NCBI GenBank assembly: GCA_963657295.1
Contig: CAVKMX010000131.1
Location: forward strand, 1 to 6,278
Direction of reading: 5' to 3'
Length of the DNA: 6,278 nt
Source: CAG-791 sp963657295
Lineage (GTDB): Bacteria > Bacillota > Clostridia > Lachnospirales > Lachnospiraceae
The position numbers and the translations under genes were made by a program. A model generated the notes under the pieces. That model did no database searches and was not told the DNA's origin. It saw only the letters and a list, made by a program, of their open reading frames with translations. How positions within the stretch are numbered: the first letter of the stretch is position 1; every line of letters starts with the position of its first letter. Shown here piece after piece: positions 1 to 6,048 of this stretch.

Positions 1-77
1 CGGAGTGAGAACGTCCCCAGGACGGACAGCTCCGCCAGGACCCGTCACCGGCGGCGGGCGTCTGTACAGTAACGGAA

Positions 78-109
78 GCTCCTGCGGGACGGGAGCGGGA
101 GTGTTTCTT
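78..109 (+). terminator. Possible weak terminator hairpin upstream of the ptb promoter
   Basis: An imperfect stem can be drawn between 79-85 (CTCCTGC) and 95-101 (GCGGGAG, one G-U wobble) with a 9-base loop, followed by a broken T-rich run (TGTTTCTT). An alternative fold pairs 78-84 with 90-96. Either could end transcription of a gene to the left of the window, but the T-run is interrupted and the area is GC-rich enough to form hairpins by chance. No coding frame in 1-110 is convincing, so there is no visible gene for it to terminate. Confidence 0.25.
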
Positions 110-112
110 GGC

Positions 113-141
113 TTTTCATGACTTTGCAAAAGTGCTAGAAT
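113..141 (+). promoter_or_regulatory. Sigma-A-type promoter for the ptb-buk-secA(-prfB) operon
   Basis: The -10 box TAGAAT (136-141) matches five of six consensus bases and is preceded by TG at 133-134, giving an extended -10. A -35 box TTTTCA (113-118, four of six) lies exactly 17 bases upstream. Transcription would start near 148, giving a leader of about 35 bases before ptb. The spacer contains the perfect palindrome TTTGCAAA (123-130), and TGCAAA recurs at 152-157 near the predicted start site; this could be an operator. It is the only promoter I can support ahead of the four plus-strand genes. The assignment is by consensus matching only. Confidence 0.6.
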
Positions 142-171
142 CAGGTCGGTGTGCAAATCTGAAATTCCTGC

Positions 172-176
172 GGAGG
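172..176 (+). promoter_or_regulatory. Ribosome binding site of ptb
   Basis: GGAGG sits seven bases before the ATG at 184, an ideal Shine-Dalgarno spacing. It fixes the ptb start codon. Confidence 0.85.
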
Positions 177-183
177 TATTGAT

Positions 184-1113
184 ATGAGTGAATCCTTTGA
201 AGATATTCTGGCTCAGGTTCAGCAGATTCCGAAGAAGAAGCTGTCGGTTGCGGCGGCGCAGGATCTGCCGGTGATGGAGGCCGTCTATGAAGCCTCCCGG
301 AGAGGAATTGCGGAATCTGTTCTCGTGGGAGATGAGGAGAAGATCCGCGAGATTGCAGCAGAGATCGGCTGGGATCTGGACAAGGATCATGTTGAGATCA
401 TCCATGAGCCGGACGTGGAACAGGCGGCGAAGACGGCCGTGAAGCTGGTCCATGATAAGAAGGCGGATATGTATATGAAGGGAGCTCTGGAGTCCAAGAC
501 CTTCCTTCGCAGTGTCCTGGATAAGGAAGTGGGACTGCGGACCGGCAAGATGCTGAGCCATGTCTGCGTGTTCGAGATCGCGGGCATCAAGCGTCTTCTG
601 TTTCTCACGGATGTCGCCTTCTGCCCTTATCCCACGCTGGAGGATAAGGAGCAGATCATCAATTATGTGGTGAAGGTCTGCAACGCCTGCGGCGTTTACA
701 ACCCGAAGATCGCTCCGCTGGCGGCCGTGGAGGTGGTGAACCCCAAGATGCCGGTTACTGTTGAAGCGGCACAGCTGACCAAGTGGAACGAGGAAGGACG
801 CATCAAGGACTGCATCGTGGACGGACCCCTTTCCATGGATCTGGCCATTGATCCGGCTGCGGCACAGCATAAGGCAGGTGCCCTGAACCGTAAAATTGTC
901 GGCGACGCGGACGTATTGCTCTTCCCGGACATTCATGCCGGGAATCTTGTATACAAGACAATTGTTCACACCGTTCCGTTCAAGAACGCCTGCATCCTCA
1001 TGGGGACAAAGGCACCGGCAATTCTGACCTCCCGCTCGGATTCCAAGGAGACGAAGGTCAATTCCATTGCCGTTGCAGCGGTTGTGGCACATCATCTGAA
1101 TGAGGGGTTTTAA
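184..1113 (+). CDS. ptb: Phosphate butyryltransferase
   Basis: Ptb transfers the butyryl group of butyryl-CoA to inorganic phosphate, giving butyryl phosphate and CoA, in the cytoplasm as the penultimate step of butyrate fermentation. The 309-residue protein is of normal length for the phosphate acetyl/butyryltransferase family (about 300) and matches clostridial Ptb throughout as I recall it. Visible motifs include AAQDLPVMEAV (23-33), VLVGD (46-50), MKGALES (98-104), FLRSVLDKEVGLRTGK (107-122), DGPLSMDLAI (213-222), and SRSD followed by ETKVNSIA at 283-296. A phosphate acetyltransferase (Pta) belongs to the same family, but the butyrate kinase directly downstream and the close match favour the butyryl enzyme. 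The start is fixed by GGAGG seven bases upstream. It is the first gene after the promoter at 113-141; the stop lies three bases before buk. Some activity on other short-chain acyl-CoAs is possible for the family. Confidence 0.95.
   Translation: MSESFEDILAQVQQIPKKKLSVAAAQDLPVMEAVYEASRRGIAESVLVGDEEKIREIAAEIGWDLDKDHVEIIHEPDVEQAAKTAVKLVHDKKADMYMKGALESKTFLRSVLDKEVGLRTGKMLSHVCVFEIAGIKRLLFLTDVAFCPYPTLEDKEQIINYVVKVCNACGVYNPKIAPLAAVEVVNPKMPVTVEAAQLTKWNEEGRIKDCIVDGPLSMDLAIDPAAAQHKAGALNRKIVGDADVLLFPDIHAGNLVYKTIVHTVPFKNACILMGTKAPAILTSRSDSKETKVNSIAVAAVVAHHLNEGF
1103..1107 (+). promoter_or_regulatory. Ribosome binding site of buk, inside the end of ptb
   Basis: AGGGG lies nine bases before the buk ATG and inside the last codons of ptb. 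Ribosomes finishing ptb at the TAA (1111-1113) clear this site, which suggests translational coupling of the two enzymes. Confidence 0.7.
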
Positions 1114-1116
1114 ACA

Positions 1117-2184
1117 ATGGCTATCAAGAGTTTGATTATCAATCCCGGTTCCACCTCGACCAAGATCGGCGTATTCGAGGATGAGACCCAGCTGCTGGAC
1201 AAGACGCTGCGGCACACGACAGAGGAGATCGCACAGTTCCCTTCCATCTATGCGCAGAAGGATTTCCGCAAGAAGATCATTCTGGACGCGCTGGCCGAGG
1301 AGAAGATCGATCCGAAGAGCTTTCAGGTGATTGTGGGTCGAGGCGGGCTTCTTAAGCCGATTCCCGGCGGAACCTACGCCGTCAGCGATGCCCTGCTGAA
1401 GGATCTGATCACACCCCCGCAGGGAGAGCACGCCTCCAACCTGGGCGGCATTCTTGCCCGGGAAATCGGCGATGCGCTGGGCGTTCCCTCGTACATTGTG
1501 GACCCCGTGGTCGTGGATGAGCTGGCACCGGTTGCCCGCATCAGCGGCGTTCCGGAGATTGAGCGGGTGTCGATTTTCCATGCGCTCAACCAGAAGGCGA
1601 TGGCAAGGCGCTATGCCAAGGAGAACGGGAAGAAATATGCGGACCTCAACCTGATCGTGGTGCACATGGGAGGCGGCGTTTCCGTAGGTGCCCACACCGG
1701 CGGAAAGGTTGTCGATGTGTTCAATGCGCTGGACGGAGACGGCTCCTTCTCGCCGGAGCGCGCGGGCGGCGTTCCCTCGGGTGCCCTGATCCGGATGTGC
1801 TATGAGAGCGGACTGTCCGAAAAGGAGATGCGCAGGAAGATCGTCGGCAACGGCGGCTTCAATGCCTATCTCGGCACCAATGATGCCCGTGAGGTGGAGA
1901 AGCGCGTGGCAGACGGCGATGAGAAGGCCCGGCTGGTACGGGATGCCTTTGTCTACCAGATGTCGAAGAACATCGGGGCTATGGCAGCCGTCCTGAACGG
2001 GAAGGTGGATGCAATCCTGATGACCGGCGGCATTGCCTATGATCAGAAGATTACGGAAATGATTACGGAGAAGGTGTCCTTTATCGCACCGGTGACGCTT
2101 TATCCCGGCGAGGATGAGCTGCTGGCGCTGGCACAGGGGGCGCTGCGCGTGATGACGGGCGAAGAAAAGGCACAGGAGTATTGA
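1117..2184 (+). CDS. buk: Butyrate kinase
   Basis: Buk transfers the phosphate of butyryl phosphate to ADP, releasing butyrate and yielding ATP by substrate-level phosphorylation; it acts in the cytoplasm directly after Ptb. The 355-residue length is typical of butyrate kinases (about 355) and shorter than acetate kinases (about 400). ASKHA-fold acetokinase motifs are visible: the N-terminal phosphate-binding loop NPGSTSTK (9-16), GRGG (74-77), HASNLGG (105-111), a substrate-domain stretch SIFHALNQKAMARRYA (152-167), the second phosphate loop HMGGGVSVGAH (183-193), DGDGSFSPERAG (206-217) and a C-terminal MTGGIAYD that would form the adenosine site. The start is fixed by AGGGG nine bases upstream. 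The gene is three bases from both neighbours, and its end carries the secA ribosome binding site. Branched-chain acyl kinases share this family, so isobutyrate or isovalerate could also be substrates, but pairing with ptb makes butyrate the best call. Confidence 0.95.
   Translation: MAIKSLIINPGSTSTKIGVFEDETQLLDKTLRHTTEEIAQFPSIYAQKDFRKKIILDALAEEKIDPKSFQVIVGRGGLLKPIPGGTYAVSDALLKDLITPPQGEHASNLGGILAREIGDALGVPSYIVDPVVVDELAPVARISGVPEIERVSIFHALNQKAMARRYAKENGKKYADLNLIVVHMGGGVSVGAHTGGKVVDVFNALDGDGSFSPERAGGVPSGALIRMCYESGLSEKEMRRKIVGNGGFNAYLGTNDAREVEKRVADGDEKARLVRDAFVYQMSKNIGAMAAVLNGKVDAILMTGGIAYDQKITEMITEKVSFIAPVTLYPGEDELLALAQGALRVMTGEEKAQEY
2174..2178 (+). promoter_or_regulatory. Ribosome binding site of secA, inside the end of buk
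   Basis: AGGAG lies nine bases before the secA ATG (2188) and within the last codons of buk, whose TGA is at 2182-2184. With only three bases between the genes there is no room for a terminator, and any secA-specific promoter would have to lie inside buk, where I saw no convincing one. Confidence 0.75.
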
Positions 2185-2187
2185 TCA

Positions 2188-4764
2188 ATGTCTAAGATTA
2201 CCGATAAACTGTTCGGCACGCACAGTGAGCGCGAGCTCAAGAGGATTGAGCCTCTGATCAGGAAGATCGAGGAGCTGCGGCCTCAGATGCAGGCACTCAC
2301 GGACGAGGAGCTTCGCGGCAAGACCGCGGAGTTCCGGGAGAGGCTGGCAAAGGGCGAGACTCTGGACGATATCCTGACGGAGGCCTTTGCCGCTGTCCGT
2401 GAGGGTGCGAAGAGGGCACTGAACATGGAGCCCTTCCGGGTGCAGCTCATCGGCGGCGTGGTCCTGCACCAGGGACGCATCGCGGAGATGAAGACCGGTG
2501 AAGGCAAGACGCTGGTGGCAACGCTTCCGGTGTATCTGAATGCCCTGGAGGGTAAGGGCGTTCATGTTGTCACGGTCAACGACTATCTGGCCAAGCGCGA
2601 TGCGGAGTGGATGGGTCAGGTTTATACCTTTATGGGCCTTACCGTGGGCGTGGTGCTGAACGGAATGTCCTCGGAGGAGCGCCAGGCGGCATACAACTGT
2701 GACATCACCTATGTCACGAACAATGAGCTGGGCTTTGACTATCTTCGCGACAACATGGCCATCTACAAGAACCAGCTGGTGCTGCGCGGGCTGCACTATG
2801 CCATCATCGATGAGGTGGATTCCATCCTGATCGATGAGGCGAGGACCCCTCTTATCATCTCCGGACAGAGCGACAAGTCCACGAAGATCTACGAGGCGTG
2901 CGATATTCTGGCCAAGCAGCTCACACGCGGCGCGGACGTGGATTCCCTTTCCAAGATCGATGCCATCATGGGCATTGAGCAGGAGGAGACCGGTGATTTT
3001 GTCGTCAATGAGAAGGACAAGATCGTCAATCTGACGGCATCCGGCATTGAGAAAACCGAGCGGTTCTTCCATCTTAAGAATCTTGCGGATCCGGAGAACC
3101 TGGAGATCCAGCACTGCATCATTCTCGCATTGCGCGCCAACAATCTGATGCAGAAGGACCATGACTACATTGTCAAGGACGATGAGGTCATGATCGTGGA
3201 TGAGTTCACGGGCCGTGTCATGCCGGGACGCCGGTATTCGGACGGGCTGCATCAGGCCATCGAGGCGAAGGAGCATGTGAAGGTCAAGCGCGAATCCAAG
3301 ACGCTGGCCACCATTACCTTCCAGAACTTCTTCAACAAGTTTGATAAAAAGTGCGGCATGACCGGTACTGCTCTCACAGAGGAAATGGAGTTCCGTGAGA
3401 TCTACGGGATGGACGTCATTGTGATTCCCACCAACCGTCCGATCGCCCGTCACGACCTGAACGATGCTGTTTACAAGACCAAAAAGGAGAAGTTCAAGGC
3501 GGTCGTGGAGGCCATCCGCGAGGCCCATGAGCGGCAGCAGCCGGTGCTGGTGGGCACCATCACCATTGAGACCTCGGAGATGCTCTCCGGAATGCTCAAG
3601 AGGGAAGGCATTCCCCACAACGTGCTGAATGCCAAGAACCACGAGCTGGAGGCACAGATCGTGGCGCAGGCCGGACAGCACGGCGCGGTGACCATTGCAA
3701 CCAATATGGCCGGCCGCGGCACGGATATCAAGCTGGATGAGGAGAGCAAGGCGGCAGGCGGTCTGAAGGTCATCGGCACAGAGCGCCATGAGTCCAGACG
3801 CATTGACAATCAGCTCCGCGGCCGCTCCGGCCGTCAGGGAGATCCCGGCGAATCCCGGTTCTATATTTCGCTGGAGGATGATCTGATGCGTCTGTTCGGC
3901 TCCGAACGGATGATCTCCATGTTCGAGGCACTGGGCGTGCCGGAGGGGCAGGAGATTTCGCACAAATCGCTCTCGAAGGCGGTGGAAGGCGCACAGAAGA
4001 AGATCGAGACCAATAACTTCGGCATCCGCAAGAACCTGCTGGATTATGACCAGGTCATGAACGAGCAGCGCGAGATCATTTACGGTGAGCGCCGCGAGGT
4101 CCTGGACGGCAAGAGCATGCGGGATTCCATCTACAGCATGATCACCGGGATTGTCGAGCATTCCGTGGACATGGTGGTTGGCGAGAATGCGGATTCCGAC
4201 AGCTGGGATCTGAGCGAACTGAATGATGTGCTGCTGCCCATCATTCCGCTGGAGAAGATTATCCGCGGGCGCATCACAGACCTTTCCGGCGACGGACTCA
4301 AGCAGCAGCTCAAGGAAGAGGCCGTGAAGCTTTACGAGTCGAAGGAGGCAGAGTTCCCGGAGCCGGAGGCGATTCGTGAGGTGGAGCGCGTTGTGCTCCT
4401 GCGGTCCATCGATTCCCGCTGGATGAATCACATCGATGACATGGAGCAGCTGCGCCAGAGCATTGGCCTGCAGGCCTATGGGCAGAGAGATCCGCTGGTG
4501 GAATACAAGATGGCCGGCTACGACATGTTCAATGAGATGAGCCAGGGGATCCAGGAGGACACCATCCGCACGCTGTTCCGCATCCGCGTGGAGCAGAAGG
4601 TGGAGCGGGAGCAGGTGGCCAAGGTGACGGGCACCAATAAGGACGCCGAGAACGGCGTGAAGGAGCCCAAAAAGCGCATGGAGAAGAAGATCTATCCCAA
4701 CGATCCCTGCCCCTGCGGGAGCGGCAAGAAATACAAGAACTGCCATGGCGCGGGGCTGGTGTAA
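2188..4764 (+). CDS. secA: Protein translocase subunit SecA
   Basis: SecA is the cytoplasmic, membrane-associated ATPase that drives unfolded preproteins through the SecYEG channel. The 858 residues are full length for housekeeping SecA (about 840 in Bacillus, about 900 in E. coli). In order: the N-terminal region (1-80), nucleotide-binding domain 1 with Walker A MKTGEGKT (101-108) and Walker B DEVD (208-211), the preprotein cross-linking domain (about 225-370), nucleotide-binding domain 2 with MAGRGTDIKL (507-516) and QLRGRSGRQGDPGE (542-555), the helical scaffold/wing region with the DSRWMNHID helix, and a charged linker. It ends in a complete zinc-binding SEC-C tail with Cys841, Cys843, Cys852 and His853, the site that contacts SecB and/or ribosomes in other species. 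The intact motifs and tail indicate SecA1, not accessory SecA2. It is tightly linked to buk upstream and is followed by prfB, a common order in Bacillota. No frameshift or missing motif is seen. The gene contains no TTA, CTA or TCA codon over almost its whole length. Confidence 0.98.
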   Translation: MSKITDKLFGTHSERELKRIEPLIRKIEELRPQMQALTDEELRGKTAEFRERLAKGETLDDILTEAFAAVREGAKRALNMEPFRVQLIGGVVLHQGRIAEMKTGEGKTLVATLPVYLNALEGKGVHVVTVNDYLAKRDAEWMGQVYTFMGLTVGVVLNGMSSEERQAAYNCDITYVTNNELGFDYLRDNMAIYKNQLVLRGLHYAIIDEVDSILIDEARTPLIISGQSDKSTKIYEACDILAKQLTRGADVDSLSKIDAIMGIEQEETGDFVVNEKDKIVNLTASGIEKTERFFHLKNLADPENLEIQHCIILALRANNLMQKDHDYIVKDDEVMIVDEFTGRVMPGRRYSDGLHQAIEAKEHVKVKRESKTLATITFQNFFNKFDKKCGMTGTALTEEMEFREIYGMDVIVIPTNRPIARHDLNDAVYKTKKEKFKAVVEAIREAHERQQPVLVGTITIETSEMLSGMLKREGIPHNVLNAKNHELEAQIVAQAGQHGAVTIATNMAGRGTDIKLDEESKAAGGLKVIGTERHESRRIDNQLRGRSGRQGDPGESRFYISLEDDLMRLFGSERMISMFEALGVPEGQEISHKSLSKAVEGAQKKIETNNFGIRKNLLDYDQVMNEQREIIYGERREVLDGKSMRDSIYSMITGIVEHSVDMVVGENADSDSWDLSELNDVLLPIIPLEKIIRGRITDLSGDGLKQQLKEEAVKLYESKEAEFPEPEAIREVERVVLLRSIDSRWMNHIDDMEQLRQSIGLQAYGQRDPLVEYKMAGYDMFNEMSQGIQEDTIRTLFRIRVEQKVEREQVAKVTGTNKDAENGVKEPKKRMEKKIYPNDPCPCGSGKKYKNCHGAGLV

Positions 4765-4802
4765 GCCGGCACAGAGAGCAATACGGACAGAGGTGACATT
4801 TC

Positions 4803-4826
4803 AGGAGACAGGTAATGTATGGTTGA
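4803..4826 (+). promoter_or_regulatory. prfB translation-initiation region with overlapping mini-ORF ending in UGA
   Basis: AGGAG (4803-4807) is the nearest Shine-Dalgarno site. Two ATGs follow it in different frames. The one at 4815 is seven bases away (ideal) but encodes only Met-Tyr-Gly before a TGA at 4824-4826. The one at 4819, eleven bases away, opens the RF2 frame. The RF2 frame is +1 relative to the mini-ORF, and the mini-ORF stop is UGA, the codon read by RF2. Ribosomes that start at 4815 would have to terminate and restart at 4819 (or shift +1) to make RF2. The arrangement is directly visible; any regulatory role is inference. A second purine-rich stretch GAGGTGA (4790-4796) is too distant to serve 4819. 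Confidence 0.4.
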
Positions 4827-5937
4827 ATTGGACCAGATGAAAATTGAACTGCAGAATCTGCAGGATTCCCTTCGGGAGGGTGTGGATTCTCTGAACATTC
4901 CGTTCAAGAAGCAGAGAATCGAGGAGCTTTCCAGAGAGATGGAGGCTCCGGATTTCTGGAGCGATGCGGAGAAGGCCAACGGTAAGATGAAGGCGCTCAA
5001 GGATCTGCAGAAGACCGTGGAGGAGGCAGACGGACTCGAGCGCCAGTATCAGGATATTCTCGATCNNNNNNNNNNTGAGGATGCCTCGGCGGCGGAGGAT
5101 GTGCGCAGTGAGCTGGATGATTTCGAGTCGCATCTGGAGGAGCTGCGGCTTTCCACGCTCCTGACCGGCGAATATGATGAGAACAACGCCATTGTCTCCC
5201 TGAACGCGGGGGCCGGCGGCACGGAGTCCTGCGACTGGTGTTCCATGCTCTTCCGGATGTATTCCCGATGGGCGGATAAGAAGGGCTTTACTCTGGATGT
5301 TATGAATCTGGTGGACGGCGATGAGGCGGGCATCAAGTCCGTGGATTTTCAGATCAACGGGACGAACGCGTACGGGTTCCTTCGTTCGGAGCACGGCGTA
5401 CATCGTCTGGTGCGGATCAGTCCCTTCAACGCACAGGGAAAGCGTCAGACTTCCTTTGTGTCCTGCGAGGTGATGCCGGAGCTGGCCCAGGACAATGAAA
5501 TTGAGATCAAGCCGGATGACATCCGCATTGATACCTACCGATCCTCCGGAGCCGGCGGTCAGCACATCAATAAGACCTCCTCGGCCATCCGCATCACGCA
5601 CTTCCCCACGGGGATTGTTGTGACCTGCCAGAACGAGCGGTCGCAGTTCCAGAATAAGGACAAGGCCTTTGAGATGCTGCGCGCCAAGCTCTTCCTGCTC
5701 AAGCGGCAGGAGGAAGAGGCAATGAAGAGCGGCATCCGCGGCGATGTCAAGGACATCGCCTGGGGCTCGCAGATCCGGTCCTATGTCCTGCAGCCCTATA
5801 CGCTGGTGAAGGATACCAGAACGCAGGAGGAGACCTCGGATACGGACGGCGTGCTGGACGGCAGCATCGATCGGTTCATCAATGCGTACCTGAAGATGCA
5901 GGCCAACAAGGGAACCGCACAGGAGACACAGGCATAA
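4819..5937 (+). CDS. prfB: Peptide chain release factor 2 (RF2), with an assembly gap inside
   Basis: RF2 recognises UGA and UAA stop codons in the ribosomal A site and triggers peptidyl-tRNA hydrolysis. About 372 residues are shown, normal for RF2 (about 365). The N-terminal coiled-coil domain (about 1-115) is followed by the core domain with AGAGGTE (130-136), the codon-recognition tripeptide SPF (201-203), which identifies RF2 rather than RF1 (PxT), and the catalytic loop GAGGQH (244-249) whose Gln248 is normally methylated by PrmC. Ser242 occupies the position that is Thr in E. coli K-12 and Ala or Ser in most species. The start at 4819 gives an N-terminus collinear with Bacillus and E. 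coli RF2; Met7 (4837) is an alternative. The usual in-frame UGA needing a +1 shift is absent: codons 25-26 read CTG AAC. Ten Ns (5066-5075) hide codons 83-86, although the frame is kept across the gap. It follows secA by 54 bases and is probably the last gene of the operon. Confidence 0.96.
   Translation: MVELDQMKIELQNLQDSLREGVDSLNIPFKKQRIEELSREMEAPDFWSDAEKANGKMKALKDLQKTVEEADGLERQYQDILDXXXXEDASAAEDVRSELDDFESHLEELRLSTLLTGEYDENNAIVSLNAGAGGTESCDWCSMLFRMYSRWADKKGFTLDVMNLVDGDEAGIKSVDFQINGTNAYGFLRSEHGVHRLVRISPFNAQGKRQTSFVSCEVMPELAQDNEIEIKPDDIRIDTYRSSGAGGQHINKTSSAIRITHFPTGIVVTCQNERSQFQNKDKAFEMLRAKLFLLKRQEEEAMKSGIRGDVKDIAWGSQIRSYVLQPYTLVKDTRTQEETSDTDGVLDGSIDRFINAYLKMQANKGTAQETQA
5066..5075. other. 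Assembly gap (10 Ns) inside prfB
   Basis: Ten undetermined bases fall in the coding region for the RF2 N-terminal coiled-coil domain. The reading frame is the same on both sides if the gap is exactly ten bases, so the gene is probably intact. Ten Ns may be a placeholder: compared with my recollection of Bacillus RF2, the segment between the DFW motif and the EYD motif is about four residues short, so the true gap could be longer by a multiple of three. Confidence 0.95.
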
Positions 5938-5993
5938 GCCAAAGATCCCGGAGATACGCACTGCGCCGGAGTGGCCGGTGCTGGGAATAACAC

Positions 5994-6030
5994 AAAAAAA
6001 GCTCACATCCCATCGGGATGTGAGCTTTTT
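5994..6030. terminator. Bidirectional intrinsic terminator between prfB and the convergent gene
   Basis: A perfect 11-bp stem, GCTCACATCCC (6001-6011) with GGGATGTGAGC (6015-6025), encloses the three-base loop ATC. It is flanked by seven As (5994-6000) on the left and five Ts (6026-6030) on the right, which can extend the stem to 16 bp. Read on the plus strand it gives a U-run after the hairpin and ends the prfB transcript 57-93 bases after the stop. Read on the minus strand the A-tract becomes a seven-U run and ends the convergent gene, whose stop codon is at 6049-6051. Confidence 0.93.
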
Positions 6031-6048
6031 GCAGGTGCTGAACAGATA

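Noticed and set aside
1..72. Possible 3' end of an upstream gene (frame ending at TAA 70-72, or a Gly-rich frame ending at TGA 119-121)
   Set aside because: The visible peptides are short and of low complexity (Arg- or Gly-rich), and no family is recognisable; not enough to call a partial gene.
9..182. A plus-strand frame open from 9 to a TGA at 180-182
   Set aside because: It has no ATG and no ribosome binding site, and it runs through the promoter and the ptb Shine-Dalgarno site. Its composition is Pro/Arg/Gly-rich, as expected for translated non-coding GC-rich DNA.
2185..4746. An 853-codon open frame on the minus strand opposite secA
   Set aside because: It is the codon-aligned complement of secA, open only because secA lacks TTA, CTA and TCA codons. 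The product is Leu/His-rich and resembles no family I know, and no ribosome binding site is evident at its start.
4765..4818. A separate promoter or SecM-like leader in the secA-prfB spacer
   Set aside because: The 54 bases show no recognisable -35/-10 pair, and the only small ORF is three codons long, too short for an arrest peptide.
5946..5986. A second hairpin just after prfB (TCCCGG with CTGGGA outside, CGCCGG with CCGGTG inside)
   Set aside because: The stems are short, contain wobble pairs and an asymmetric interior, and no T-run follows. The strong terminator 15 bases downstream already explains transcript ending.
4801..6006. A 401-codon open frame on the minus strand opposite prfB
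   Set aside because: It is again the codon-aligned complement of a strongly biased gene, it starts inside the terminator hairpin and crosses the N gap. No independent coding evidence.
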